Shown: positions 28,107 through 37,810, counted from the stretch's first letter. The stretch is DNA of 64,000 nt from Lachnospiraceae bacterium (GCA_017503735.1 JAFVSN010000038.1:62001-126000), one strand, 5' to 3'. Notes: generated by a model not told the origin, from the sequence alone. A program made the numbers and translations.

Positions 28107-29243
28107 TTACTCCTTCCATACCTCGCACCGTTCCCGGTTACACAACAAATATGCCATTGCAATCGGAATCCAGAATTGATAACTCATCTGAGATTCTACC
28201 ATAGCACAGAGAAAAGCCATTCCCAACCAGGCTCTTCCCGTATTATTTCGCAACCGTACCAATAGATACACAAAGATTCCGCAAAACAACAAAACACCGA
28301 TGAGACCCGTTGCCACATAGACATCTACAAAGCAATTATGAGAACCGTAGCTTGTATTCATCATCTTCTGATAATAACCGAAGCCTTTTCCGAACAACTC
28401 ACTTCCCTTTACCAGCTCTATCCCTTCCTTTGCAAGCGTATCCCTGGCACTGAAGTAGGTGTAACTATCCATGGATAACAAACGTTCACGATACCTTCCC
28501 TGCAACAAAAGAAGTCCCACTGCCGCACATAAATTGCTCAGCACAATGCATACATATAACTTCGTGTATTCCTTTTGTTTGATTATCTGTATTACCCAGT
28601 CAACCACCAACAATCCGATGGGTAAAAGAATACATAAAAAACCTCCGCGAGACATTGGATAAATCCCCGCATAAACCAATACCGCCAATTCCGCCGCATA
28701 AATCAATTTCTCTATCTTTCGCCTTCTTCGAAGCAGCTGATCCATACAAATAAGTGAACCCGGTGCAATTAAATACGACACTGCATTTTTGTTGATTGCC
28801 ACAGAAAACAACTTCAACACATTATTTTCCGGCAAAGACGGCAACGGATTGGAGCAAAGTACTACCACCGCCAACACCAATGACGCAGCCTTCAACATTC
28901 GGAGCATATAGCGATACTCCTCTTTTTCGTACCCACAAATACAAATACATACTGCATATAAAATATTCGCGCCAAACGAAACGGTGGCCAGCCACTGATT
29001 TTCGCTTGCAACAAAAGAACACAACACACAATGCACCCCAAAAACTATAAGACCTCCGCAGAACATATCTATGCGGAAACTTCTTTTCTTTCGGAGTACA
29101 TCAATCATGCATCCGCAAATTACAATCGGTTTTATCAAATTCGTGATTCCGTCCGGCAATATCCAGACAAATGTAAAGCCGATAATCCAACTCCATGTCA
29201 ACAGGTGAACAAACATCCCATGTACTCTTTTGTTACATTTCAT
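28107..29243 (-). CDS. O-antigen ligase/polymerase-like membrane protein (Wzy/WaaL superfamily)
   Basis: A 378-residue polytopic protein with roughly ten hydrophobic segments, a MSRGGFLC motif after the fifth or sixth helix, and the loop GKGFGYYQKMM...SHNCFVDVYVATG characteristic of O-antigen ligase/polymerase proteins. Such proteins join lipid-linked repeat units on the outer face of the membrane. The start overlaps the preceding GT4 stop by 11 bases, so translation is coupled. With the ABC exporter and glycosyltransferases around it, it most likely polymerises or attaches the surface glycan of this operon. Confidence 0.8.
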   Translation of the reverse strand: MKCNKRVHGMFVHLLTWSWIIGFTFVWILPDGITNLIKPIVICGCMIDVLRKKRSFRIDMFCGGLIVFGVHCVLCSFVASENQWLATVSFGANILYAVCICICGYEKEEYRYMLRMLKAASLVLAVVVLCSNPLPSLPENNVLKLFSVAINKNAVSYLIAPGSLICMDQLLRRRRKIEKLIYAAELAVLVYAGIYPMSRGGFLCILLPIGLLVVDWVIQIIKQKEYTKLYVCIVLSNLCAAVGLLLLQGRYRERLLSMDSYTYFSARDTLAKEGIELVKGSELFGKGFGYYQKMMNTSYGSHNCFVDVYVATGLIGVLLFCGIFVYLLVRLRNNTGRAWLGMAFLCAMVESQMSYQFWIPIAMAYLLCNRERCEVWKE

Positions 29244-30333
29244 ATAATTTCACCAACCTCTTTGCCTCCGATACAATATCATAGCCGCACTTTGCCACAG
29301 TTTCATCCCATGATTTTCTGGTGTTTTGCGAATACGTTCCCGGTTCTGTAATTACTTCTGCCCATTCTTGTGCTGTACCGTTTTTTATTCTTCTTACATT
29401 TTCCGGAACCAGCACCGCCTCGTTCGGAATCTTGTCCGAAATCACGACTTGCAATCCTGCAGTCTGCGCCTCTATCACGGAAATTCCAAGGCCTTCATAT
29501 AAGGACGGTAATACGAAAACATCCATCATCTGTAAATAATCATTTACATTTGCAATACCCTTTAAGAAAACAACGAATTCTTCCACTCCTTTTTCTCTTG
29601 CATAAAGTTTCAGCTTTTCTTCCAAGGAGCCTTCTCCTATGATAAAAAGCACCGCGTTCATCCGCTTTCTTACTTCGCAAAACACATCCAGCAAAAAGAA
29701 ATGATTCTTTTGACGTTCCAGACGTCCCACAGTCCCGATTACCGGCACTTTCGATACCTGATACCGCTCTCTGAATCTTTCTCGAATCTGTTCGTTATAA
29801 GAAAATTTTGAAACATCTATCGCATTCCTTATCTGTTCGTACGGTTTCCTTCCAAACATCCATGTTCCGGCAGCCGCGGAACACGCCACCCGTTTTGTCA
29901 CATACTTCCCCAGTCTTACACGATTTAAGTAATGCAAGACTTTATAAATAGACTTTGCAGGCTGCGTATTATGACTATGTATCATCCGAATGGGAATCCC
30001 ATGTTTTTTTGCCAGTTTTAACGGAAGAAGATACAACAAACTGTTTGCATGTACATGAATTGCTCGATACTCGTCTCCGTGTTCTTTAAAAAACCGTTTG
30101 AGGTACCTGTAATTTTTCCAGACATGTTTCGGAAACTCCGGCGTTTCCATCACCTTACCACCGTGTTTTTTTATCTCCTCCACCACCTCCGGAAGATTTT
30201 CTCCACGGGTCATAACATCAAATACAATCCCGCTTTTCTCTGCCTCTCGAACCATATTCAAAAGAAAAATTTCCGCCCCGCCGCGCCGTAAGTGTCCCAG
30301 CACATGCAACACTCTTTTCTTCTCTTTCCTCAC
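29233..30333 (-). CDS. family 4 glycosyltransferase
   Basis: A GT-B fold transferase of 366 residues. LGHLRRGGAEIFLLNMV near the start, VGRLERQKNHFFLLDVF mid-protein and the nucleotide-sugar motif LPSLYEGLGISVIEAQTAG (E-x7-E) in the C-terminal half are typical of EpsF-like GT4 enzymes. It begins with GTG overlapping the preceding TGA by four bases (GTGA), with a distant GAGGAG site, so it probably relies on coupling. It is the second gene of the glycan operon. The sugar is not predictable. Confidence 0.88.
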   Translation of the reverse strand: MRKEKKRVLHVLGHLRRGGAEIFLLNMVREAEKSGIVFDVMTRGENLPEVVEEIKKHGGKVMETPEFPKHVWKNYRYLKRFFKEHGDEYRAIHVHANSLLYLLPLKLAKKHGIPIRMIHSHNTQPAKSIYKVLHYLNRVRLGKYVTKRVACSAAAGTWMFGRKPYEQIRNAIDVSKFSYNEQIRERFRERYQVSKVPVIGTVGRLERQKNHFFLLDVFCEVRKRMNAVLFIIGEGSLEEKLKLYAREKGVEEFVVFLKGIANVNDYLQMMDVFVLPSLYEGLGISVIEAQTAGLQVVISDKIPNEAVLVPENVRRIKNGTAQEWAEVITEPGTYSQNTRKSWDETVAKCGYDIVSEAKRLVKLYEM

Positions 30334-31460
30334 TTGCCGACACTCTCCTCAATAATTTGCAGCACTTCCTTCTTTGCTATGCCGATATCATAAGCCTTGG
30401 TGTGCTCACCGGCACACTTTCCCATTCTCTCACGAAGGGATTTATCTGCAATCAATGTATTTAACGCCTTGCAAAACCCATCCGAATCCACCGGAGAACA
30501 GTTATATCCGGTTTCTCCGTCTATTGTATAATCCAATATCCCATTGATTTTTGACGCAACAATCGGAAGCCCCGATGCCATTCCCTCCAATGCGGCAATT
30601 CCGAGCCCTTCTCTTCTGGAAGGATGCACAAAAATGTCGGCACATTTGCATAACTCGCTGATATCCCTCCGATATCCCAAAAAATGCACATGTTCCGCTA
30701 TCCCCAATTTTTCGGACAGCTCTGACAGATACTTATGTAACTTACCTTCACCGCAAATGATGTAATGAATCTTACTGTAGTCCATTTTTGACATTGCACG
30801 AAGAATTACCTCATGATTTTTCCGTCGTTGTAATTCTCCTACCGAAAGCAAAACCATGCAATCTTCCGAAATTCCCAAAGAGCCCCGCATAACGGCAACG
30901 TCTACCTTACGATTTTCAAAATACTCCGTGTCCAATCCGATTCCGTGAATATACTTTATTCTCGTAGCATGCATCTTTCTGCGGGCCAAAGCGTAATCCT
31001 CTTGATTTATCGTGACCAAGGTGTCTGTGACCCTGGAAAGCAGCCTCTCGATCGGATAAAACAGAAGCCAGTTATACCAGTCACCACCTTTGTAAAAATG
31101 AAATCCATGGGTCATGTACAAAACGTGCATCCCTTTTTTTCGTAGGTGCTTTGCTGCCAATCTTGTCATTACACCCATCACCGGTTCATTGGTCCATACC
31201 AGGTCATAGTGTCCCTCTTTTATAATGCGTTTCAATTCTTTCAATCCTCGCAGATTTTGAATTCTGGTTGGGCTTCGTTTCAAATCAACCTTATGTATTT
31301 TAACAAATTTGCCCAATACTTCTTTCAACTCTCCGAAACGCCCCAGTACTTCCGAACAAGCCACTTCCACTTCATATCCGTTCTTCAACAAATTCTTTAC
31401 ATGCGGAACCAAAAAGTGCAGCATGAGCACTTCCGTCGACGTGATTAATATACGCTTCAT
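30330..31460 (-). CDS. family 4 glycosyltransferase, first gene of the glycan operon
   Basis: About 376 residues with an N-terminal STEVLMLHFLVPHVKNL strand-helix, VGELQRRKNHEVILRAM and HPSRREGLGIAALEGMASG (E-x7-E donor site). It is closest in look to PglA/CapM-type GT4 enzymes that add the first or second sugar to a lipid carrier. The ATG at 31460 matches the family start; its site (AAGGG, nine bases away) is weak, and a GTG at 31490 is possible. A TATAAT-type promoter lies at about 31505, and no terminator is seen between here and 20931, so seven genes may form one transcript. Confidence 0.88.
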   Translation of the reverse strand: MKRILITSTEVLMLHFLVPHVKNLLKNGYEVEVACSEVLGRFGELKEVLGKFVKIHKVDLKRSPTRIQNLRGLKELKRIIKEGHYDLVWTNEPVMGVMTRLAAKHLRKKGMHVLYMTHGFHFYKGGDWYNWLLFYPIERLLSRVTDTLVTINQEDYALARRKMHATRIKYIHGIGLDTEYFENRKVDVAVMRGSLGISEDCMVLLSVGELQRRKNHEVILRAMSKMDYSKIHYIICGEGKLHKYLSELSEKLGIAEHVHFLGYRRDISELCKCADIFVHPSRREGLGIAALEGMASGLPIVASKINGILDYTIDGETGYNCSPVDSDGFCKALNTLIADKSLRERMGKCAGEHTKAYDIGIAKKEVLQIIEESVGK

Positions 31461-31502
31461 CTCAAAACCCTTTTCTTCGAAAATTGCCACCTATACCGTT
31501 TT

Positions 31503-31508
31503 ATTATA
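31503..31508 (-). promoter_or_regulatory. probable -10 element of the glycan operon
   Basis: TATAAT on the minus strand about 45 bases before the first glycan gene and downstream of the flotillin terminator. The -35 region is only T-rich, so activation or weak use is likely. Confidence 0.45.
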
Positions 31509-31540
31509 CATTACCTGAGTAAAATAAAAAAGAGGGAAAG

Positions 31541-31576
31541 AAAAAAACACCGAACATTATTTGCCCGGTGTTTTTT
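31541..31576 (-). terminator. terminator of the flotillin operon
   Basis: Stem CGGTGTT/AACACCG with a 13-base loop and A/T runs on both sides, 50 bases after the floT stop. Confidence 0.8.
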
Positions 31577-31625
31577 GCGTTTCCATCTCTCTTTATGAAA
31601 TCCAAATCAAATGATTCGTTCTCTT

Positions 31626-33020
31626 TTACTCTTCTTCCTTCGTTACGCTCTCTGCCACAACGCCTTCTTCTTTTTCTTTTCCGAGGAAGTTCGGAAGTTC
31701 CATGCCAACTTGCTTGAACACCTCGTTAAGCGGCGGAACCGCCTGCATCATACCGGAAAGGAAACCGGAAGTAGCGGTCTTACCGTCACTGCTCTTGCCT
31801 CCATCCCAAACCGTAACCTTATCGATCTTAATATTCTTAATTGCCTCAACCTGAATCTGAAGCAGCTGTTCCATCTTATCCGCAAGAATAAGCTTTACCG
31901 CATTATCGGAATCTCCGCCGGCAGCTTCCACAAGCTTACGCATACCTTCTGCCTGCTTCTCCAAAAGTTCCTGAGTACCGCGAGCCTCTGCAGACATTCT
32001 TGCAAAAATTGCGTCTGCCTCACCTTGTGCCTTACGTCTTGCAACTTCTGCCTCCGCATCAGCCTCAATCTGTGCCTGCTCTTTTGCAATCTGCGCCTTA
32101 ACGATGACATCCGCCTGCTGGGTTGCCATTTCAAGCTGTGCACGGGTTTGCTCTGCTTCCTGTTGTGCAATATAGGCTTCCTGCTTTGCCTTTGCCGCCT
32201 GTACTGCCTCGGCTGCGGTTGCGATACGGAGTGCTTCTGCCTCCTTCTCACGACGATTTGCCTCAGACTGTGCCACTTCAATCTTTGCATCATTTTCACC
32301 CTGGATCGCGGATGCGTCTGCAGCAGCCACCTGGATACGCTGATCCTTTCTTGCAAGAGCCTGACCGATTTCACCGTCTCTGTCCTTTTCTGCCACGTTC
32401 TTCTTTGCATCATTGATTGCCTTTGCCGCAGCTTCTTTACCGAGAGCCTCAATGTAACCGGACTCGTCGGTAATATCGGTTACGTTTACGTTAATGAGAC
32501 GAAGACCGATTTTCTTAAGCTCGATTTCCACGTTCTTGGAAACCGCCAACAAGAATTTGTCACGGTCGGTATTAATTTCCTCGATTTCCATGGTTGCAAT
32601 AACAAGACGTAACTGACCGAAGATAATATCCTTTGCCAGTTCCTGAATCTCATTTAACTTAAGACCCAGCAAACGCTCTGCCGCATTCTGCATAATGCCG
32701 TCCTCGGTAGAAATACCTACGGTAAATCGGGACGGAACGTCAACTCGAATGTTCTGTTTAGAAAGTGCATTTCTTAAATCTACATTTAACGAAATCGGTG
32801 TTAAATCTAAGTACTGATAAGACTGGATTACCGGTACTACGAAAGCCGCACCACCGTGAATACACTTTGCGCTACGCGGCTGACCGTCCTTATCGGTACC
32901 TACCTTACCGTAGATAACCATCACCTTGTCGGACGGACACTTACGATATCTGGATAAGATACCGGCGAAGGCCGCAAATACAATCAGTACAATCACACTA
33001 ATCATTACAATTGGTTCCAT
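31626..33020 (-). CDS. floT: flotillin-like SPFH protein
   Basis: A 464-residue membrane-microdomain scaffold. It has one N-terminal membrane helix (MEPIVMISVIVLIVFAAFAG), an SPFH/Band-7 domain (about 25-200) with VIYGKVG, PVIQSYQYLDLTPISL and the GLKLNEIQELAKDII region, then a long Ala/Glu/Gln-rich coiled coil (about 210-370). Flotillins of the YuaG/FloT type organise lipid domains and help membrane protein complexes form. AGGAGG precedes the ATG. It follows an NfeD-like gene by 74 bases, the usual yuaF-yuaG arrangement. The operon carries a perfect-spacing promoter with an operator-like palindrome shared with an XRE regulator gene. Confidence 0.93.
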   Translation of the reverse strand: MEPIVMISVIVLIVFAAFAGILSRYRKCPSDKVMVIYGKVGTDKDGQPRSAKCIHGGAAFVVPVIQSYQYLDLTPISLNVDLRNALSKQNIRVDVPSRFTVGISTEDGIMQNAAERLLGLKLNEIQELAKDIIFGQLRLVIATMEIEEINTDRDKFLLAVSKNVEIELKKIGLRLINVNVTDITDESGYIEALGKEAAAKAINDAKKNVAEKDRDGEIGQALARKDQRIQVAAADASAIQGENDAKIEVAQSEANRREKEAEALRIATAAEAVQAAKAKQEAYIAQQEAEQTRAQLEMATQQADVIVKAQIAKEQAQIEADAEAEVARRKAQGEADAIFARMSAEARGTQELLEKQAEGMRKLVEAAGGDSDNAVKLILADKMEQLLQIQVEAIKNIKIDKVTVWDGGKSSDGKTATSGFLSGMMQAVPPLNEVFKQVGMELPNFLGKEKEEGVVAESVTKEEE

Positions 33021-33094
33021 TTGTTAAATCCTCCTTTAACTTTTAATTGCTCCCTAAAATAGTTTTTTATCCCTGTGAATACAGCTTATGCTGT

Positions 33095-33736
33095 CTACAG
33101 TTCTTTTTCTACTACGACCACGTCACCCCGGACATCCACAATACGAACTCTGCTTCCGCTCGGAATCGGCTGTGCGCCTTCCGTAATCGCATCTACCTCC
33201 GCAAAACGGGAGGTGCTGCTTAAGGTAACCTTTCCTCCGCCTTCTCCGGAAGGCTGTATCGTCAAATATACCTGTGCCGTTTCACCCACCATCGACTTAA
33301 TCTTAAAGGTACCGTTCTCTGCAAGCTTTGCCATCCACTGTAACAGCTTTGCCACAAAAAACATCATGGCACCGCCGCAAACAATACCGATGGCAAGTGC
33401 AAGCACTTCGTTCATCTCTGCCTTTACACAAACAATGGATACCCAGGAAAAGGTTGCCAGAAATGCTACCGCACCCTGTACGGTAAAAAGTTTTAAGCTG
33501 CCAAAGTCTCCGGATACCGCATCTGCGATATCGGCATCTGCCAAATCCCCCGCGGAAATGTCTCCGTCTAAATCAAGACCCGATGTATCGCTGGGATTAA
33601 AGTCCGCGCCGCTGGCACCGTCGCCGAATCCCATAATCACCAAAACGGTTTGTAAAATCAAAACCAGCGTTGCCGGGACGGCAATACAATACAGAATCTT
33701 TTGCAGGATACTAAGTGTTTCCCACCAAGCATTCAT
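33095..33736 (-). CDS. NfeD-like membrane protein partner of flotillin (YuaF-like)
   Basis: A 213-residue protein with helices at about 12-35, 88-105 and 112-135 and an acidic, Asp/Gly-rich loop (38-75) between the first two. A C-terminal beta-rich OB-like domain (about 145-213) contains VGETAQVYL and GSRVRIVDVRGDVVVVE, as in NfeD proteins. NfeD proteins are encoded next to SPFH proteins and assist them. AAGGAGGG lies before the ATG. First gene of the operon. The acidic loop is longer than I would expect; its role is unknown. Confidence 0.85.
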   Translation of the reverse strand: MNAWWETLSILQKILYCIAVPATLVLILQTVLVIMGFGDGASGADFNPSDTSGLDLDGDISAGDLADADIADAVSGDFGSLKLFTVQGAVAFLATFSWVSIVCVKAEMNEVLALAIGIVCGGAMMFFVAKLLQWMAKLAENGTFKIKSMVGETAQVYLTIQPSGEGGGKVTLSSTSRFAEVDAITEGAQPIPSGSRVRIVDVRGDVVVVEKEL

Positions 33737-33771
33737 AATCTTCCCTCCTTCTCCCCTTGTGAAGTATCGGG

Positions 33772-33786
33772 GTAAATTTAATTTAC
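33772..33786. promoter_or_regulatory. operator-like palindrome, site 1 (NfeD/flotillin promoter)
   Basis: GTAAAT-TTA-ATTTAC, a perfect 6+3+6 palindrome starting four bases after the -10 of the flotillin promoter, over the expected transcription start. It is matched by site 2 at 33910-33924. Confidence 0.6.
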
Positions 33787-33790
33787 ATTC

Positions 33791-33819
33791 ATCATATCAT
33801 GCCTCTGTCATATTGTCAA
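33791..33819 (-). promoter_or_regulatory. promoter of the NfeD/flotillin operon
   Basis: TTGACA at 33819-33814 and TATGAT at 33796-33791, spacer 17. Confidence 0.85.
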
Positions 33820-33877
33820 TGGGTTTTGTCACTTTTTTTCCTTTTCGAGACTTTTTTCCCATTTTAAAAGAATGTAC

Positions 33878-33905
33878 TTGCTTTTTTTCTCTTTTATGAT
33901 ATAAT
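33878..33905 (+). promoter_or_regulatory. promoter of the XRE regulator gene
   Basis: TTGCTT at 33878-33883 and a perfect TATAAT at 33900-33905, spacer 16. It implies a leader of about 150 bases before the ATG at 34063. Confidence 0.65.
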
Positions 33906-33909
33906 AAAC

Positions 33910-33924
33910 GTAAATATTATTTAC
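33910..33924. promoter_or_regulatory. operator-like palindrome, site 2 (XRE gene promoter)
   Basis: GTAAAT-ATT-ATTTAC starts four bases after the -10 of the divergent promoter, the same geometry as site 1. A weaker relative (GTAA-6-TTAC) follows at 33933-33946. Confidence 0.6.
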
Positions 33925-34062
33925 ACACATATGTAATTTCATTTACTATCAAGTCATAACAAAATCGATTGTAACTATAGCGTTCCTTGTTTTTAGTCCA
34001 ACAACCGATAGGGAAACAGAAAACGACAGCCCAAACCATTTTCGTAAAAAGGAGGAGTTTCT

Positions 34063-34629
34063 ATGGATCCGAAACTTTTGGGACAGCGCATCAAAGAGGC
34101 GCGCCTTGCAAAAAAAATGACACAGACCGAAGTCGTCGGTTCGTTTATCACACGAAACATGCTCAGTCAGATTGAAAGCGGCAATGCCGTTCCTTCCATG
34201 AAAACCTTAACCTATTTGGCCAAGGTACTGGAACTTCCGCCATCCGTGCTGCTTCCGGAAACCTCCGAGGGAACCGGAACCGACCACGAATCGGATACTG
34301 CAGCTTCCCCTATTGCGGTTCCTACCGATGCTGCTGCCTTTTACCGTGCAAAAGAAGCTTACCTTGCCGAAGATTATGCGGGTGCTTACGACATCCTTTC
34401 TTCTATCGAAGATGCTTCCGCATTATTTGATGAAGCACAGGCTTTGTTTTCAAGGGTGGCATTTCAACTGGCAACCGACTGCTATAACAACGAAAAGCTT
34501 ACCGATACCTTAGAATTGGCAAAAGCTTCCGCTACCGCTGCCGCAAAAGGACTCTATGCTTCTTCCGAACTAAAGTCCCAGGCTTTACTTCTTCTTTCGG
34601 AGGCTGCCGCAAAGCTGGCTCAGATATAA
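34063..34629 (+). CDS. XRE-family transcriptional regulator
   Basis: A 188-residue protein with an N-terminal XRE helix-turn-helix (about 6-62: GQRIKEARLAKKMTQ, then MLSQIESGNAVPSMKTL) and an Ala-rich, all-helical C-terminal half (about 95-188) that could be a short TPR-like dimerisation or ligand-sensing domain. AGGAGG precedes the ATG. It is divergent from the NfeD/flotillin operon, and both promoters carry the same palindrome just after their -10, so it probably represses itself and the flotillin operon. That role is inferred from arrangement. It ends at a bidirectional terminator. Confidence 0.85.
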   Translation: MDPKLLGQRIKEARLAKKMTQTEVVGSFITRNMLSQIESGNAVPSMKTLTYLAKVLELPPSVLLPETSEGTGTDHESDTAASPIAVPTDAAAFYRAKEAYLAEDYAGAYDILSSIEDASALFDEAQALFSRVAFQLATDCYNNEKLTDTLELAKASATAAAKGLYASSELKSQALLLLSEAAAKLAQI

Positions 34630-34681
34630 TATTATATACCGAACTCACTTTTCTATAGTAAATTTTATATCCCATAAAAAG

Positions 34682-34708
34682 AAAAACTGCGCCATCGACG
34701 CAGTTTTT
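34682..34708. terminator. bidirectional terminator between the XRE gene and the ABC transporter gene
   Basis: AAAAACTGCG and CGCAGTTTTT arms with a 7-base loop, between two converging genes. Confidence 0.85.
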
Positions 34709-34752
34709 TCTTTTTATGGTTCCGTAGATTGCCGGAACTACAGTTTCAATGT

Positions 34753-37698
34753 TTACTCGCTTCTCAGTGCGATTACCGGGTCCTTCTTTGCCGCTACCTT
34801 TGCAGGGAACAAGCCTGCAATAAAGGTAAGAAGCATACTGATGCCCACCAAAATCACTCCGGCTAACGGCGGAAGTACCGCATTTAAGTTCGGGATACCC
34901 GTTACCGCATGCAGAATCACATTAATAATCAAAATGAATCCCAGAGTTACCAAAATACCGATTGCTCCGGAAATAAAACCTACAATAATCGTTTCCGCAT
35001 TAAACACACGTGAAATATCTTTCTTAGATGCACCGATTGCACGCAGGATACCGATTTCCTTGGTACGCTCCAATACGGAAATGTAAGTAATAATACCGAT
35101 CATAATGGAAGATACCACAAGGGAAATCGCAACAAACGCAATCAATACATAGGAAATCGCGTTGATTACCGTTGTAATGGAAGACATTAAAAGTGCCACA
35201 TAGTCGGTGTACTCAATCACGTCCTCTTCCTTCGCGTTTTCATTGTACTTTGCAATCAAATCAGCAATTACATCCTTATTTTCAAAGGTTTCCGCATAGA
35301 TGTTAATCTTCGACGGGCTATCCGGATCTGCATATCCCAAAAGCTTTAAGTTCTCGTCATAGGTAGATTCGGAATACGATTTCGGGAGATATTCCTCGTA
35401 AAACGCTCCGTACTCTTCATTGGTAAACTGTGCCATATCAAACATACCGGCAAGCTGTTCCACCGTCATGGTTCCCAAATTTGCCTGCACACCCTTGGCA
35501 TACTGTTCCGTCACCATTGCGGCAAGCACCTGATATGCATACTTCTGTATGTCTTCCGCGCTCATTTCCGTCACATAGCCCTGCACCTGTTCCGCATCCA
35601 CCGCCATCTGTTGTGCAAATGCCTTTACCAGCATTCCGCGCAGTGCCGTATCATCCATGGTTGCCAGCTGGGCTCCCACCGTCTCCATAAGGTAACTTTC
35701 CGACGGAGTTGCCATAATGATTCCGTATAACTCCGCCTTCTTAGAATCATCCAGTGCCGCAAAAAATGCCTTTACCGCAGATACTTTTTCCATCAAATCA
35801 AGTTCTTCCTCTTGTCCTGTTTCAAACGGCAAGCCGGAAATCGCATCTGTCGTCTTATCCGAAAGCTGTGCCTTTAAAATCTCAGCGGCTGCATTTTGTT
35901 CCATAACATACTTTGTCAACCCGCTTGTATAAGCAATCGCACCGGTCATGGAAGTGGATGTTGCATCCTCATTCGGGCGAAGAATACCTACCACCTTCAA
36001 TTCGACACCCTTCTCATCAAACAAATAGGAAAGTCCCGCATCGGTAGCAGACAAGTCTACATAACTACCGTTCCCCTGCTTCTGATACTTTAACGCACTC
36101 GGAATTACACGGAAGGACATATTACAAATATCTTCGTACGTCCACGGTCCCAGGTTCTGTGCCACCTGTTTTCCTGCCATAATATCCTGCATAGAATCCA
36201 TCATCACATCCATAGTGGTCAAACCAAGCGCATACAATACCATATCACTGACTTCATTATTTCTGTCAACCAGAATTACAACTTCGTTGTACGCCTCCGG
36301 CCACTTTCCGTGAACCAAATCATACTGTTTTTTTACCGTATCACTGATGATTTCCCCGTTTTCACCGGTCATCATTTCGTTCCATACATTCATGCCGATC
36401 ATCATGGAACTCATATTTTCCATCATGGTGCTGGCCATCCCGAAAGAATTCATCATCATGGACATCAGCTCATTTACGTCAGCTTTTACTACCTTGCCGT
36501 CTATATCCTTCGTATAAATACTTAAATCCATGTCATAGGAATACTGCACGGAAGAAATATACTGTTTTATTTCCTCGTTTTCTTCCAAAAACTTCTTAAA
36601 CGCACGCAAATTATTCTTTCTGGTATCCATATCCGTAAAGGCATTTACCATATCGTACATGGTGGAATTTGCATACACCTTATCAAGCTCATGCTGGTCC
36701 TTCGGATTTCCGTCTTTGTCCACACCCATCATAGTTGCTAAAAGTGCGGAGGAATCCACCACTTCCGCTTCCATGGTAATCGGATAACTGGAAAGGGTAT
36801 CTCTTTGTACAGAATCTATGTATTCCTGTACACCGGTGGATACGGATAAAATCAGTGCAATACCGATAATACCGATGGAACCGGCAAAGGCGGTCATAAA
36901 GGTACGTCCCTTCTTTGTCAAAAGGTTATTAAAGGAAAGAGACAATGCCGTAAAGAAGGACATGGAGGTCTTCTTTGCCTTTTTCTCCTTCTTCGTCTGC
37001 TCTACCGTCTGTACTTCTTCCTCGTACGGATCGGAGTCACTGATTAACGTACCGTCTAAGAGACGCACAATACGGCTGGAATACTGCTCTGCCAAATCCG
37101 GATTATGGGTAACCATGATAACCAGCTTATCCTTCGCTACCTCTTTTAATATCTCCATAATCTGTACGCTGGTCTCACTGTCAAGCGCACCCGTCGGTTC
37201 ATCCGCCAGTAAAATATCCGGGTTGTTCACAAGTGCACGGGCAATGGCCACACGCTGCATCTGACCGCCGGACATCTGATTCGGTTTCTTATTTAATTGA
37301 TCTCCCAGTCCGACTTTCTCAAGTGCTTCCTTTGCACGTTTTCTGCGTTCCACTTTGGAAACACCGGAAAGCGTCAATGCCAACTCTACGTTGGAAAGTA
37401 CACTCTGATGCGGAATCAAATTATAGCTTTGGAATACAAAACCGATGGAATGGTTACGGTAACTGTCCCAGTCGGAATCCTTAAACTTCTTTGTAGAAAC
37501 CCCGTTAATAATCAAATCGCCTTCGGTATACTGGTCCAAACCGCCGATGATATTAAGTAACGTGGTCTTACCGCAACCGGACTGCCCGAGTACCGATACA
37601 AACTCGCTTTTCCGGAACTGGATGCTGACACCTTTTAATGCCGGAATCGTCATGTCGCCCACGCGATATTCTTTTTTAATGTCACGTAATGTAAGCAT
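34753..37698 (-). CDS. MacB-type ABC transporter with fused ATPase and large extracellular domain
   Basis: A 981-residue protein. Residues 1-225 are a LolD/MacB-class ATPase (GQSGCGKTTLLNIIGGLD, MSGGQMQR, ILLADEPTGALD). One membrane helix follows near 270-290 (GSIGIIGIALILSVSTG), then an extracellular domain of about 530 residues, then three C-terminal helices in an FtsX/MacB permease fold (VLERTKEIGILRAIGASKKDISR between helices). This is the mechanotransmission type, which expels peptides, antibiotics or lipoproteins rather than shuttling substrates through the bilayer. The ATG at 37698 follows AGGAGG. It is divergent from a sigma-factor operon, which might control it; that link is inference. 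Confidence 0.9.
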   Translation of the reverse strand: MLTLRDIKKEYRVGDMTIPALKGVSIQFRKSEFVSVLGQSGCGKTTLLNIIGGLDQYTEGDLIINGVSTKKFKDSDWDSYRNHSIGFVFQSYNLIPHQSVLSNVELALTLSGVSKVERRKRAKEALEKVGLGDQLNKKPNQMSGGQMQRVAIARALVNNPDILLADEPTGALDSETSVQIMEILKEVAKDKLVIMVTHNPDLAEQYSSRIVRLLDGTLISDSDPYEEEVQTVEQTKKEKKAKKTSMSFFTALSLSFNNLLTKKGRTFMTAFAGSIGIIGIALILSVSTGVQEYIDSVQRDTLSSYPITMEAEVVDSSALLATMMGVDKDGNPKDQHELDKVYANSTMYDMVNAFTDMDTRKNNLRAFKKFLEENEEIKQYISSVQYSYDMDLSIYTKDIDGKVVKADVNELMSMMMNSFGMASTMMENMSSMMIGMNVWNEMMTGENGEIISDTVKKQYDLVHGKWPEAYNEVVILVDRNNEVSDMVLYALGLTTMDVMMDSMQDIMAGKQVAQNLGPWTYEDICNMSFRVIPSALKYQKQGNGSYVDLSATDAGLSYLFDEKGVELKVVGILRPNEDATSTSMTGAIAYTSGLTKYVMEQNAAAEILKAQLSDKTTDAISGLPFETGQEEELDLMEKVSAVKAFFAALDDSKKAELYGIIMATPSESYLMETVGAQLATMDDTALRGMLVKAFAQQMAVDAEQVQGYVTEMSAEDIQKYAYQVLAAMVTEQYAKGVQANLGTMTVEQLAGMFDMAQFTNEEYGAFYEEYLPKSYSESTYDENLKLLGYADPDSPSKINIYAETFENKDVIADLIAKYNENAKEEDVIEYTDYVALLMSSITTVINAISYVLIAFVAISLVVSSIMIGIITYISVLERTKEIGILRAIGASKKDISRVFNAETIIVGFISGAIGILVTLGFILIINVILHAVTGIPNLNAVLPPLAGVILVGISMLLTFIAGLFPAKVAAKKDPVIALRSE

Positions 37699-37810
37699 AT
37701 TTGCCTCCTGTTTTACTGTTCTGCTGTTTTGCACTTTGCTTCGGTCCATACACAGATACATATCTTCTATATATATGTAGTCATACAAAAAAGCACCATT
37801 AACTTCTTAT

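Noticed and set aside
29534..29549. Another GTAAAT...ATTTAC palindrome
   Set aside because: It has a 4-base instead of 3-base spacer and lies inside a glycosyltransferase gene away from any promoter, so it is probably chance.
37699..37788. 30-residue N-terminal extension of the MacB-type transporter
   Set aside because: The ABC domain starts at MLTLRDIKK with AGGAGG immediately upstream.
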